Positions 16,167-26,166 are shown, counted from the stretch's first letter. The stretch: 40,967 bases of DNA from CAZTTH01 sp964615975 (GCA_964615975.1 CAZTTH010000032.1:1-40967), one strand, 5' to 3'. Notes: a model not told the origin generated them from the letters alone. Translations and numbers: made by a program.

Positions 16167-19100
16167 TCAGGGCTGGACTGGCGTCGAGAGGTATTTTTCC
16201 CAGAATTGGGCGGCGGTTTGGGTCATGGCGCCAAGCTCCCCGCTGGTGGCGATAAACTCAAGATCAGGCAGGGATTTCAGCGATTCAATATCAGCGGTCG
16301 CGGTAGCGGGCAGAATCAGCCGGCGCAATTGCTGACACCGGGCTAACGGCGCCAGGGAAATAATTTGGGTGCAGCCCCTTAACGATAACTCTACCAGCGG
16401 CAAATCAGCCAAGGGGGTCAAATCCTTGACGGCGGTTTCCGCCAGACTCAAATGGGCAATGGGCAAGCCTCGCAATGGCGCCAGATCCTTGACCATGGTC
16501 TGATCGAATTCCAGGTAGCGCAATGACATCTGCCTGACAAACGCCAGATCAACGATGGCAGTCTTATTGAACCTCAACTTCCGCAGTGGTAATGCTGTCA
16601 GCGCGGAGCCATTGCCGACCCGGGTGCGGCTGATATCCAGACTTTTTAACGGCATGCCGATCAAGGGAGAGAGGTCGCTGACCACTGTCCCGGAGATATC
16701 AAGCGTCTGCAACGCCTTGCCCTTGAGAAAGTTGACTTCAATGATCGGCAGTCCCGCCAATGAAAGATCGGTGAGCGGCAGCGGCCATAAAATACTAAAG
16801 TCGGTGATGCTGGTATTGCCGACATTCAATACTTTCAATGGCATGCCGGTGAGCACATCGAGGTTTTTAATCTTGGTTTCGGCTAGCGAGAGATTGACGA
16901 TGGGCATGTCGGCGAGCGGGCTGATATCCCGGACCTGGGTGCGATCGAGATTCAGATGGGTGATTGGTTTGCCGCGGAGGATCTTGAGATTTTTTATGGG
17001 CGCGTTCGCTAGATCAAGAACGCGCAGCGGGGTGGCGATCAAGGTTTCCAAATCCTCAACCTGGGTTCCCACCAGGCTCAATTCTTGAAAGGGTATGTTG
17101 AAAAGGAAGTAAACACTCATGATTCCAGGGCCATGCAGATACAGATGGGTAGCGCCCGGATCAATATGCCGCACGATATCCGGGAAAGCGATGGGGTTGA
17201 ATTCATGGTCGGCAAGATGGAGGTGGAGATGGATGGCGGCGCCATTCAATAAGGATTTGAGATCCTGATAAGGAGGGCCATGAACATGCAGGTCGACGAG
17301 TGGAAGAGTGGGGATGACTTCCCACCCTTTCTCGACGCGATGGGAAATTGATAATACAGCGAGCGGCATGTCCTTGAGTACAGTGATATCAGTAACCCCG
17401 GTATTTTGCAGGTGCAGCTCCGTCAGCGGCAGGTTGGCAATCCCTTTGAGCTCGCGTAATTCCTGGTTCCCGCTTAAATCCAGGAAGATTTTTTCTTCAT
17501 CCACACCCCAGTCACAGCGGATCGATTTCAGTCCGGGATTGCTGGAGAACAACATGTTTTTAGACGCGGCTATCTGAATGCTGAGGTCTTTTTCCGCGGT
17601 AATTTCCATTAATTTGAAATGACTGCTCAATAAGGTGTCGTTCAATTCCTGGCAGTGCCGGCGCAGCAGGCGGAGATCGGTGAGATTCAGCTTTCCTGTA
17701 GATTTATCACGTCGAGGTTGGTAGGTATCGAACAGTGCGGTGATCCCGAGGTGATCCGGTTGCCGGGTGCGCGCGAATGCCGACCGCGCCTCGTCAAAAC
17801 GCAACGATCCCAGAAACAGGCGGCCGGATAATAACCAGGCTTCTTCAAGGGAGTCATCCAATTCGATGGCGATCTGGATTGTCCTGACGGCTTCATCCCA
17901 ATCGCCGGCTTCAGCCAACCCCAAAGCCTTGTTGACAAATTCTGGAGCGGATAGCTTGCTTACCTGCTCACGCGCATACTGTTCCTTGGTGCGCAGAATT
18001 TTTTCTTCGATTTTCAATTGCATTTCCCGTTCTCGCGCCCGGCGTTCTTCCTCTTTGGCCAGCCGCTCGACTTCTTTGCCGCGTCGTTCCTGTTCCACCC
18101 TGACATGTTCAAATTGCAGTTTCTCCCAGGATTGCTGGATTTCATCTTCCTTGCGCTCCAATAATTTGTTCTGTGTCTCCAGCACCGCGGCGGTTTGTTG
18201 CAATTCGAGATTCTTTTCTTCGACCTTGGCAACGAAGACCACGATCATGGCGATAAAAGTCATGATACTGACGGCGGAAATGATGGCCACGGTCTTGTTG
18301 CGTTTGATCAATAAAAGTATCTGCTTCGGCAATCCCGCGTCTTCCGCAGTGGTGGCGAAACCCTCCTGATACGCCTGGATTTCTCGTTGCAGCGCGCCAA
18401 CACTCTGATAACGCCGTGCCGGCTGGCGCGCCAGCGCCTTCATCGCGACCGCAGAGAGAGATTCGGGAATTTTATTACCCGGACAATGTGCGAAAACCAT
18501 TTTATCGATCAAATCTTCCGGAGCCAGTTCTTCATCGGCAAGCGCGTCATTAAACCGGGAAAAAGGCGTAATGCCGTAGGTTTTTTTTACTTTTGACTGA
18601 AACGCGGTGGGCGGCAGGATATTGCCCTTGACAATATTGATCATCATTTCGGTAAAGCTTTTGCCGGTAATCGGCGGACACAGGGTCAGCATATGGTAGA
18701 GAATTCCACCGAGCGCGTAAATATCAGAGCGATGGTCAATCGCGTCGTTTTGCCCGGTAGCCTGTTCCGGCGACATATAATTGGGCGTGCCAAGAATCTT
18801 GCCATCAATAGTTTGCATGCCTTTCAGGGTGTGAATATTGTCGCCATTCTGAGTATCAACATCCTGGCTTTGATCAGGATGATCTTGTTCGCTTTGAGTG
18901 GTTTTAGGATCCGCGGTTGGATCGCCTCCGTCCATGTCGGTATTGAGATCGATGATGACGTCGGAACGCAAGGTCTGCAAGCCATTGTGCAGGGAGTATT
19001 CCTTGATTTTCGCCAATCCCCAGTCAAGGGTCAGAACCTCGCCGAAATCACCGATCATGATGTTTTCCGATTTCAAATCACGATGAATGACTCCTTTGGA

Positions 19101-19523
19101 ATGGGCATAAGCTACGGCATCACAGACCTTTTGAAAAATGGTTAACAATCGGGAGAGGGGATAATTGGTGATCGTTTCCGCATCGCCCGCGCGGATTTTC
19201 CTGATGATTTCCTTCAAGGTGACTCCCTTGACGTATTTCATGGTGTAAAAGATTTCATTGCGATCATTAAAGCCCAGTTCATGAACGGGGACAATACCGG
19301 GATGTTCGAGCTGGCCGGTAATCTGGGCTTCTTCGATGAAGCGCAACAGGACATCGGGGGTTTTTTCCCTGTTGGCGAGCAGCATTTTCATCGCCACAGT
19401 GCGCTTGATGGTGAGATCTTTCGCTTCCAATATCTCCCCCATGCCACCATGGGCGATAGTATCTTCGATCTCATATTTTCGCGCGGTTAATTGCGCTAAT
19501 TTTTTGGTGATACTGGATTCCAT
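16167..19523 (-). CDS. Membrane-anchored Ser/Thr protein kinase with leucine-rich-repeat tail
   Basis: A 1118-residue Hanks-type kinase. The Gly-rich loop is AHGGMGEI (24-31), the ATP lysine K46 and the catalytic loop HRDLKSEN (147-154). The metal-binding DFG triad appears as DWG (167-169), a known variant in PVC-group kinases. An acidic insert (about 190-230) precedes the activation segment ending SPE (251-253). A membrane helix lies at about 410-432, then a charged coiled coil (433-520) and a TPR-like pair (528-585). The rest, to about 1095, is LRRs of 21-24 residues of the form PLxxLxLxxTxIxDLSPL. The kinase is cytoplasmic; the topology places the coiled coil and LRRs across the membrane, probably as a sensor or binding surface. 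Its targets are unknown. Confidence 0.93.
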   Translation of the reverse strand: MESSITKKLAQLTARKYEIEDTIAHGGMGEILEAKDLTIKRTVAMKMLLANREKTPDVLLRFIEEAQITGQLEHPGIVPVHELGFNDRNEIFYTMKYVKGVTLKEIIRKIRAGDAETITNYPLSRLLTIFQKVCDAVAYAHSKGVIHRDLKSENIMIGDFGEVLTLDWGLAKIKEYSLHNGLQTLRSDVIIDLNTDMDGGDPTADPKTTQSEQDHPDQSQDVDTQNGDNIHTLKGMQTIDGKILGTPNYMSPEQATGQNDAIDHRSDIYALGGILYHMLTLCPPITGKSFTEMMINIVKGNILPPTAFQSKVKKTYGITPFSRFNDALADEELAPEDLIDKMVFAHCPGNKIPESLSAVAMKALARQPARRYQSVGALQREIQAYQEGFATTAEDAGLPKQILLLIKRNKTVAIISAVSIMTFIAMIVVFVAKVEEKNLELQQTAAVLETQNKLLERKEDEIQQSWEKLQFEHVRVEQERRGKEVERLAKEEERRAREREMQLKIEEKILRTKEQYAREQVSKLSAPEFVNKALGLAEAGDWDEAVRTIQIAIELDDSLEEAWLLSGRLFLGSLRFDEARSAFARTRQPDHLGITALFDTYQPRRDKSTGKLNLTDLRLLRRHCQELNDTLLSSHFKLMEITAEKDLSIQIAASKNMLFSSNPGLKSIRCDWGVDEEKIFLDLSGNQELRELKGIANLPLTELHLQNTGVTDITVLKDMPLAVLSISHRVEKGWEVIPTLPLVDLHVHGPPYQDLKSLLNGAAIHLHLHLADHEFNPIAFPDIVRHIDPGATHLYLHGPGIMSVYFLFNIPFQELSLVGTQVEDLETLIATPLRVLDLANAPIKNLKILRGKPITHLNLDRTQVRDISPLADMPIVNLSLAETKIKNLDVLTGMPLKVLNVGNTSITDFSILWPLPLTDLSLAGLPIIEVNFLKGKALQTLDISGTVVSDLSPLIGMPLKSLDISRTRVGNGSALTALPLRKLRFNKTAIVDLAFVRQMSLRYLEFDQTMVKDLAPLRGLPIAHLSLAETAVKDLTPLADLPLVELSLRGCTQIISLAPLARCQQLRRLILPATATADIESLKSLPDLEFIATSGELGAMTQTAAQFWEKYLSTPVQP

Positions 19524-19685
19524 AATTGCAGTTGAGATTGATGGGGTTGATTAACCATGAAAAACACTAACCACACGAAAATATATGGGGTAATGATTGA
19601 TACAAGGATTTGATCTACTAACGATGGATAAATTACTATTTTTACATATTGGGGTTGTTGCTCCGCCACACTGGGGCGTTTGCCG

Positions 19686-20822
19686 TTACCTTGGGACGAC
19701 CGGATCGGGATACGCGAGCCCGGTTTTTCCCTGATAATTGCGCAGATAGAGATTGAGGTCATCATGGCCGGTAACGTATTCAGGCACCAGCGAGACCTTG
19801 CCGCCGCCATTGGGAATATCGATGATGAAATGCGGCACCGCATAACCGGACGTATGTCCGCGCAGTCCATCAATGATGTCGGCGCCGCGAGCCACCGGGG
19901 TGCGAAAATGCGCTGAACCGAGAATCGGATCGCATTGCAGCAAATAATAGGGCTTTACCCGGATTTTCAACAATTGATGCATCAGTGCGCGAATGGTCTC
20001 GACATCGTCGTTAACTCCCTTTAAGAGAACGGTCTGACTTCCCAGGGGTATGCCGGCATCGGCCAGCCGATGACATGCCCGGGTGGACTCCGGGGTAATT
20101 TCCGCGGGATGAATCACATGCAGACTGAAATACAGGGGATGATAACGCTTGAGCATGCGGCTTAATTGCGGGGTGACGCGTTGCGGCAGGACAAACGGCA
20201 CTTTGGTGCCAACGCGGATCATCTCCAGATGAGATATGGCACGCAACCGTTGCAGCAGCCATTCCAACCGCTCATCATCATAGATCAACGGATCGCCGCC
20301 GGATACCAGGACATCACGAATCGCCGGAGTGGCCGCGATATAATCCAGCGCCCGCTGCCATTGCTGGCGGTTGATATCGAAATTTGCCTTACCACCCACG
20401 AGCCGGGAGCGGGTGCAGTAGCGGCAGTACACCGGACAATAATCGGTGACCAGGAACAATGCCCGATCCGGATAGCGATGCACCAGTCCGGGTACTGGAG
20501 TATGATTGTCTTCAGCCAGCGGGTCGCGTAATTCTCCATGGGTATGCTGGAATTCATCGGGAGTGGGAATGACAGTGCGGCGCACGGGATCCTGTGGCGA
20601 CGCGGCATCAATAAGACTGGCGTAATAGGGGGTGATGCTGACACTGAAGGTGCGTGCTGTCGAGTTCATCGCGGCGGTCTCTTTGTCAGTTAATGGGATG
20701 ATGCGATTGATATCGGCGGCGCTTTGCAGGCGATGCCGCAACTGCCAGTGATAATCGTTCCATTCCCGCAGGCTGACACCCGGGAAATAGCGGCGGCGGA
20801 AGTCATGTCGGTGATTGGCCAT
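19686..20822 (-). CDS. kamA: Lysine 2,3-aminomutase (radical SAM, PLP-dependent)
   Basis: Converts L-lysine to L-beta-lysine for lysine breakdown or for making compatible solutes. From the ATG at 20822 it has 378 residues; an ATG at 20864 adds 14 without similarity. The radical SAM cluster motif is CPVYCRYC (C129, C133, C136). The two lysine-binding aspartates of the clostridial enzyme are kept: one in QCDPILGSAHFRTP (D298), one in IIDIPNGGGK (D335). The PLP lysine is K342. The full match around PVPGLVHRYPDRALFLVTDYC makes true lysine aminomutase activity more likely than an EpmB role, which lacks this lysine site. The cysteine-rich C-terminal extension of the clostridial enzyme is missing. 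No beta-lysine acetyltransferase (ablB) is adjacent. Confidence 0.92.
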   Translation of the reverse strand: MANHRHDFRRRYFPGVSLREWNDYHWQLRHRLQSAADINRIIPLTDKETAAMNSTARTFSVSITPYYASLIDAASPQDPVRRTVIPTPDEFQHTHGELRDPLAEDNHTPVPGLVHRYPDRALFLVTDYCPVYCRYCTRSRLVGGKANFDINRQQWQRALDYIAATPAIRDVLVSGGDPLIYDDERLEWLLQRLRAISHLEMIRVGTKVPFVLPQRVTPQLSRMLKRYHPLYFSLHVIHPAEITPESTRACHRLADAGIPLGSQTVLLKGVNDDVETIRALMHQLLKIRVKPYYLLQCDPILGSAHFRTPVARGADIIDGLRGHTSGYAVPHFIIDIPNGGGKVSLVPEYVTGHDDLNLYLRNYQGKTGLAYPDPVVPR

Positions 20823-21321
20823 TTTCTCAGCCTTTAAACGAACTGAAACTTTATTAAACATCACTCAGACATGAATTTTAAATAAATAAACATGGTGAAT
20901 GGAATGGGAATTTCGCTTAACAATCAGTATACACCAGCATCCGCTCGTTTTTTTCTTAGTGCCACACATGCAATTTTAATATTAACACTTGGGTTAGGGT
21001 GTCAGTGTATTAATTCGCCTCAATATGTACAGGAATCATTTGTCTTAAAATTTGGTAATATAGCAATGGTTGTATGTTATTACTTAAATACAGCCTTATA
21101 CGTGATTGAATACTCTCTTCGTTCAAAAGAAAATATTTAGTTATATAAAAAATGGCCTATATACCAGACAACCAATTTTGAATGAATATACCAATTAAAC
21201 TAAAAGTTTTAGAACGAGAAATCGAATAGGAGTGGATATTGGCCACCTAAAGTTTATTATTACCTTCTCCATTGCCAAGCAATTTTTTTGAACAAAAATA
21301 ACTGAATTAATAATCATTCTG
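20823..21321. other. Left flank of the Dnd island, AT-rich, no firm gene
   Basis: The base composition drops here to AT-rich, as in the rest of the island. A frame at 20892-21140 (82 codons, plus) has two hydrophobic stretches (ATHAILILTLGLGC and NIAMVVCYYLNTALYV) but no family resemblance and no ribosome binding site; I do not call it a gene. The dndC promoter must lie in the last 180 nt. Confidence 0.5.
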
Positions 21322-22608
21322 ATGTTTACTGATATAAAAAACAAATTAACAAATCTTTACCTGGATGATCTACGTCCTTGGTTGGTTGGATTCAGTGGCG
21401 GCAAGGATAGCACCATGGTCGCTTCAATGGTATTTGAGATAATCGCTAATATACCTCAGGATCTTCGTAAAAAGTCAGTATCAATTGTTTGCACTGATAC
21501 ACGAGTAGAAATACCAGCCATCGTTGAAAATGTGGAATTCCAATTGGCAATGATGGAGCAATACTCCGCAAATCAGAATCTCGGCATAACTGTCCATCTA
21601 TTAAAACCGTCACCGGAACAATCCTTTTGGGTAAACATCATCGGACGAGGATATCCACCCCCGAATCGCACATTCCGATGGTGTACTCAGCGGATGAAAA
21701 TCGACCCAGTAAATCATTTTGTTCAACAAAATATTGGTCATTGGGGCGAAGCCATCTTGCATCTGGGAGCTCGTCGTGCCGAGAGTTCTTCTCGAGCGCA
21801 AACCATGGCAGTAAATAAAACGCGAAATGGTCTTCGCCGTCACCCAGATTTACCACGTGTGTGGGTTTCCAATCCCATTGAATTTCTCACTACAGAGGAA
21901 GTTTGGGCTTATCTTCTCCAGCACTCTAATCCATGGGGTAGCGATAATCGAGCGCTCTATATGCTCTATGCAAATGCCTCTACCGGTGAGTGCCCCATCC
22001 AGATAGATACAAGCACACCAAGTTGCGGTCATTCGCGTTTTGGCTGTTGGACTTGTACTGTAGTGGAACGTGATAAAACCAGCGAGGGATTGCTGGCAGC
22101 TGGTGACGAACGCATGGCGAAACTCATAGAGTTTCGCGAAATACTCCTCCATTATCGTGATCCTGAAAACAACAAGAGAGATAATCGTCGTATCAATGGC
22201 AATATCGGTCCAGGGCCATTAAAAATTTCAGCCCGCCGTGAATTATTACAGAAACTTCTTAATTTACAGAATGAAATCGGCTTGCAACTAATAAGTTCAG
22301 AAGAACTTTTAATGATTCAACAATCTTGGAAAGCAGCTCGCGACCCCGATGACGGCTCAGGAGTCGCGAGGATTTTCGACCAACAACATGGTGTCATAAT
22401 GAATATAGACCCTATTGAATCTAACAAACTACGCGAGATAGAAAAAGAAGTCGCCAACGAAAAGAACATCAACATTAAAAGCCTTCGACGTATGCTGGCA
22501 AAAGTGGAGGAATATAGTGAAAGTCATCGTGCTCATGGCCTTCCAGACGACCTGCTCAACATCCTAAAGGACGATTTGGTAGAACAGTCGTCAGGACAAA
22601 AGGACTAA
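21322..22608 (+). CDS. dndC: DNA phosphorothioation protein DndC
   Basis: ATP pyrophosphatase of the PAPS-reductase superfamily. It is thought to activate the DNA backbone so that sulfur can replace a non-bridging oxygen. The 428 residues begin with a PP-loop (GFSGGKDST, from residue 23), followed by CTDTRVEIPAIV and a substrate-site motif FRWCTQRMK (118-126). A cysteine group (CGHSRFGCWTC: C235, C242, C245, with C121 or C224 as a possible fourth ligand) fits the [4Fe-4S] cluster of DndC. The stop lies two nt before dndD's ATG. No clear Shine-Dalgarno precedes the ATG. Composition and codon use are AT-richer than in the housekeeping neighbours, suggesting horizontal transfer. Confidence 0.93.
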   Translation: MFTDIKNKLTNLYLDDLRPWLVGFSGGKDSTMVASMVFEIIANIPQDLRKKSVSIVCTDTRVEIPAIVENVEFQLAMMEQYSANQNLGITVHLLKPSPEQSFWVNIIGRGYPPPNRTFRWCTQRMKIDPVNHFVQQNIGHWGEAILHLGARRAESSSRAQTMAVNKTRNGLRRHPDLPRVWVSNPIEFLTTEEVWAYLLQHSNPWGSDNRALYMLYANASTGECPIQIDTSTPSCGHSRFGCWTCTVVERDKTSEGLLAAGDERMAKLIEFREILLHYRDPENNKRDNRRINGNIGPGPLKISARRELLQKLLNLQNEIGLQLISSEELLMIQQSWKAARDPDDGSGVARIFDQQHGVIMNIDPIESNKLREIEKEVANEKNINIKSLRRMLAKVEEYSESHRAHGLPDDLLNILKDDLVEQSSGQKD

Positions 22609-22610
22609 AC

Positions 22611-24674
22611 ATGGCGGAAGTTTATATTGACTCGTTAACCGTTGATAATTTCGGGCCGTTCTATGGTGAGACCACTATCGATTTCCGAAGCTTGGATGGT
22701 AAATGTGGAGTTCTCATTGGTGGCAAAAATGGAGCTGGTAAAACCCATTTACTCCGCGCTTTATATCTAGCTGTTGTTGGTGAAAGTGGAGTTGGGGACT
22801 TGAAGAAAGTTGAGACCGGTTCGGACGCGACACAGTTTGTTTTTGATCAATCGCTTAATCGCCGCGCTTCTTCTGAAGGAAAGTATACTGTGCGTCTGAA
22901 AGCGATTGTTAGTTTACGAGGTCATCGAGTTGGAAGTCGAAAAATAGAACTACTTCGTGAAATTCGCTTTCGTCCCAATTCTCCACCATTATGGGAACAT
23001 TTTGCCACCCGTTCCGATACACATGGTAGAATTGAAGATGAGCATAAGATACATAAACTGAGGGAGGCTTTTCTACCTCGACATTTGGCGCGATTCTTTT
23101 TTTTTGATGCTGAACGCAGTCAAAGTATTAATTTGGGACAGAAGGATATCATCGATGGAGTGAGTCGAGTTCTTGGCCTTTGGACCTACTCTGAACTAGA
23201 AACTGATCTTCGTCAATTGATCAAAACAAAAATTCCGCGCGTGTTCAATTCCACAGGCGGCCCTAACCCTGAGACTACACTCGCTGAATTAAATGGCAAG
23301 GTTATTGCAGCTGATGGAACATTGAAAGCGAAACGACGTGAGTATGAAAACGTTGTCAGAGAATTAAAAGAAATAGATGACGAACTACTCGAGGTGGAAG
23401 ACAATTTGAAAACTCTAGGTGCTGTAGACCCGGAAGAATTAAGAATGTCTCAACATCGCCGAAGTGAATTGTCAGAAACTAAAGCTAAACTTGAAACGAA
23501 GCTAACTGGTATGTGGGAGAACTCATTGCCAATTTCACTGATGGGAATTTTCCGAAGGGAGTTGTTTGAGGCTCTCCATGCGGAAGAGCGTCGCCGGGAC
23601 TGGCTGAGCGCCAAATCTGCTGTTGAACCAAAAATTCCCCAAGTAAAACAAAATGTATTTGGCAATCCCCCATCTGAGTTTCAGCTTCAACCAGATGTGG
23701 AATCATATTATATAAAGCAATTAGAGGATGCGCTTCATCAGCTTTTTCATCCCCCACCACAAGGAATGTCGGATCGGATTTATTTGGTTGATCGTAATGA
23801 ACTTAGTATTCACGTTCGAAATCAACTTTCAGCGAGTCCAAAAGAAGTTGATGATTTGGTTAAAACTTGTATGGAAATTGAAAAGAAGGATGTGGAATTG
23901 CGTGAATTAGACCAGAAATTAAAACAGATGCAGCAGAATACAGCGGCAAATAATCACGGCGCAAAACTCCATGAGAAACGCGGCGAGCTCAACACTCGCC
24001 ACGATCAATTAACCAAGCTCCTCAAGGAAATTGATGCTGAAATAATTCGTCTTGATACTGAACTTAAAGACTTAAAACGTCAAGAAACGAATCAACGTGA
24101 GATTACTAATCGAGCTGAAAAGGGTGAAACCCTGGCATCTATGGCAATGCGCTATCGGGAAGCTGCTGGCGAGATTCGTAACCGCGCAGCTAATCAGATG
24201 CGTCGTCAAATCTCCACAGAAGTCGGCAGATTATGGGTGCAAATTACCGAAAGAGAAAACGAGTTTGAGGGCATGGACTTTGACAGTCATTGGCAATGCC
24301 AACTATTAAGGCGTGATAAAAAGAAGGCATCATGGGAAGACACCAATACATCTGCCGGTCAGCGGCAAGTTCGGATGTTGGCATTCTACGAAGCCCTGCG
24401 TCGTCTCGCTAAACTTGTACCGCCACTGGTTGTAGACACTCCGCTGGCTCGTCTTGACAAGGAAGTCCGCGCCAACGTACTCGATCAGCTTTACCTGAAT
24501 GGTCATCAATCCATTATTCTTAGTACGAATGCCGAGATTGATCCTGAAGGACCGCTTTTTGACACTATTCGCGACCGACTTGCAAGGGTATATACCTTGC
24601 ACCCGCATGGCCGCCCCGACAGTCGGAACTATGAAGTGAGAATAACAAACGATTACTTTGGTCATGACTTATGA
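22611..24674 (+). CDS. dndD: DNA phosphorothioation protein DndD (SMC-like ATPase)
   Basis: ATPase of the SbcC/Rad50-like group. In Dnd systems it is thought to act on DNA structure during sulfur insertion. The 687 residues start YIDSLTVDNFGPFYGETTIDF, the family's N-terminal fold. Walker A is GKNGAGKT (38-45). A long coiled-coil region fills the middle, with no CxxC zinc hook seen. The ABC signature appears as TSAGQRQV near residue 583 and Walker B as PLVVDTPLARLD shortly after. It follows dndC by two nt and overlaps the next gene by four nt (ATGA), so all three are translated as a unit. Confidence 0.93.
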   Translation: MAEVYIDSLTVDNFGPFYGETTIDFRSLDGKCGVLIGGKNGAGKTHLLRALYLAVVGESGVGDLKKVETGSDATQFVFDQSLNRRASSEGKYTVRLKAIVSLRGHRVGSRKIELLREIRFRPNSPPLWEHFATRSDTHGRIEDEHKIHKLREAFLPRHLARFFFFDAERSQSINLGQKDIIDGVSRVLGLWTYSELETDLRQLIKTKIPRVFNSTGGPNPETTLAELNGKVIAADGTLKAKRREYENVVRELKEIDDELLEVEDNLKTLGAVDPEELRMSQHRRSELSETKAKLETKLTGMWENSLPISLMGIFRRELFEALHAEERRRDWLSAKSAVEPKIPQVKQNVFGNPPSEFQLQPDVESYYIKQLEDALHQLFHPPPQGMSDRIYLVDRNELSIHVRNQLSASPKEVDDLVKTCMEIEKKDVELRELDQKLKQMQQNTAANNHGAKLHEKRGELNTRHDQLTKLLKEIDAEIIRLDTELKDLKRQETNQREITNRAEKGETLASMAMRYREAAGEIRNRAANQMRRQISTEVGRLWVQITERENEFEGMDFDSHWQCQLLRRDKKKASWEDTNTSAGQRQVRMLAFYEALRRLAKLVPPLVVDTPLARLDKEVRANVLDQLYLNGHQSIILSTNAEIDPEGPLFDTIRDRLARVYTLHPHGRPDSRNYEVRITNDYFGHDL

Positions 24675-26161
24675 AATTTAATATCAGCAGTGATGCCCAT
24701 GAGTTTATCGAGAATGTCTTTGCTCGAGTTGGTGCAAACAACAAGGCCATTCTTGGTCGTGCGGCTCTCTTTTGGGCAATAGGACAAGGTATACCGTCTG
24801 AGTTTAAACCAAGGGATTCAAAAGGCGTGACCTTAAACGATGAACAAGTTGTCGGAGATGATCTGCGTGATTTAGTGCGGGCCGCATTGAATTACCGCAC
24901 AGGAAGTACACTTGATGAAACCGGTTATCGACAAGAGTTTCGGAAATACTTTGAATATGGATGTCAACAACTGCAACGAATTTGGAGAGAATCTGGCAAC
25001 GACCAAGTTCATTTCGTCACAACCTTGTTGAAATTTACCGATGTTAATATTGGTTTGACCAATATAATTAGTCCAAAGGCGGTAGTCCCAATGCCAGTGG
25101 TTGAAACTGAAGTGAAACTTAAAGTTTTTGTTGATGCTCCTGATAGGTGGTCGCTTAACGGGCCTGGCACTTCTAATGGTCTACTAGTAATCTCCGGACA
25201 GCCTGGTTCTGGTAAAAGTCAATTGGCGCTTGATTTATTGGCACAATTGGCTACACATGGTGTGCGATTTGTTTTTTTCGACCTCAAGGGTGAATTGGAA
25301 GACGATCCCAACAATATCCAACAACGTGAGAATCGGAAACAATTTCTTGAATTGACCAAAGCACAATATATACGCCTCATTCGTCAAGATTTGCCCATCA
25401 ATCCACTTTTTCGAGACCACAATCCGGCAGTTAACGCTCAAATAGCCAATGAGATAGCTTCACTTATTCGATCCTTCGTACCACAATTTGGGGCCAATCA
25501 ACAACAAGCTCTCAGTGATGCATATCAGAATCTTCCAAGTCCTGATTTTACTAGTCTTCTTGAAAAATTGGAGAATGAAGGAATTTCTGGTGTGCCGCTC
25601 TCAATAGTAAAGCGTATCGTTGATTGCAATTTGTTTGCTTCGAACTTTACCGCAATCAGCCCGGAACATTGGTTAAGTAAGTCACTTGTAATAGATTTCA
25701 AGGAATTTGGGACTGATAACGACACCAAGGCTCTGGCAGTAGCTCTTATCCTCAACTTTCTGATGAAAAAAATGAATCGGAATTTAGCAATCAAAAATGG
25801 AATCCAACCCATCAAGATGGTTTTGTTTGTTGATGAAGCTCATTTATTGCTTCCCAAGGAAAGTAAAGCAGGTCTACTCGGCTCACTAGCACGGCAAGGA
25901 AGATCATGGGGATTCCCTGTGTGGTTAGCATCTCAAGACGCTGATAAATTCATCACCACAGGTGATCATGCTACTAATTTTGCTGAACTTGCAGAGTGTG
26001 GCATTCACTACTCACCTCAAACATTGACTGATACCCAGCAGCGACAAATCCTCTCCGGTGTAATTCGCCAGAAGTTAAACAAGACTGAGGCTGCTTTAAG
26101 GCTACAGGGAAAACTATTGACCGGTTATTCACGACAGTTCTGGAGAGATCGTGGTTATTAA
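24671..26161 (+). CDS. DndE-like domain fused to a HerA/FtsK-type ATPase
   Basis: A 496-residue protein in the dndE position. Residues 1-120 resemble DndE, normally about 110-120 residues and able to bind DNA: NNKAILGRAALFWAI aligns with the LCRWAL-type helix, and FRKYFEYGCQQL with the FRLHLHRGIGYL end. A RecA-type motor domain follows. It has Walker A GQPGSGKS (176-183), VFFDLKGELE (201-210), Walker B MVLFVDEAH (383-391) and a HerA-like LARQGRSWGFPVWLASQ (406-422), a typical DNA-pump signature. DndE-plus-ATPase fusions are, to my recollection, known in some dnd loci, but the ATPase's function is not clear to me. It could replace the missing DndB or effector genes, or simply move DNA. The start overlaps dndD by ATGA. 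Confidence 0.85.
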   Translation: MKFNISSDAHEFIENVFARVGANNKAILGRAALFWAIGQGIPSEFKPRDSKGVTLNDEQVVGDDLRDLVRAALNYRTGSTLDETGYRQEFRKYFEYGCQQLQRIWRESGNDQVHFVTTLLKFTDVNIGLTNIISPKAVVPMPVVETEVKLKVFVDAPDRWSLNGPGTSNGLLVISGQPGSGKSQLALDLLAQLATHGVRFVFFDLKGELEDDPNNIQQRENRKQFLELTKAQYIRLIRQDLPINPLFRDHNPAVNAQIANEIASLIRSFVPQFGANQQQALSDAYQNLPSPDFTSLLEKLENEGISGVPLSIVKRIVDCNLFASNFTAISPEHWLSKSLVIDFKEFGTDNDTKALAVALILNFLMKKMNRNLAIKNGIQPIKMVLFVDEAHLLLPKESKAGLLGSLARQGRSWGFPVWLASQDADKFITTGDHATNFAELAECGIHYSPQTLTDTQQRQILSGVIRQKLNKTEAALRLQGKLLTGYSRQFWRDRGY

Positions 26162-26166
26162 TGGAA

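Noticed and set aside
20892..21140. 82-codon frame with two hydrophobic stretches before dndC
   Set aside because: No ribosome binding site and no recognisable family; AT-rich DNA readily yields hydrophobic frames. Kept only as a note on the spacer.
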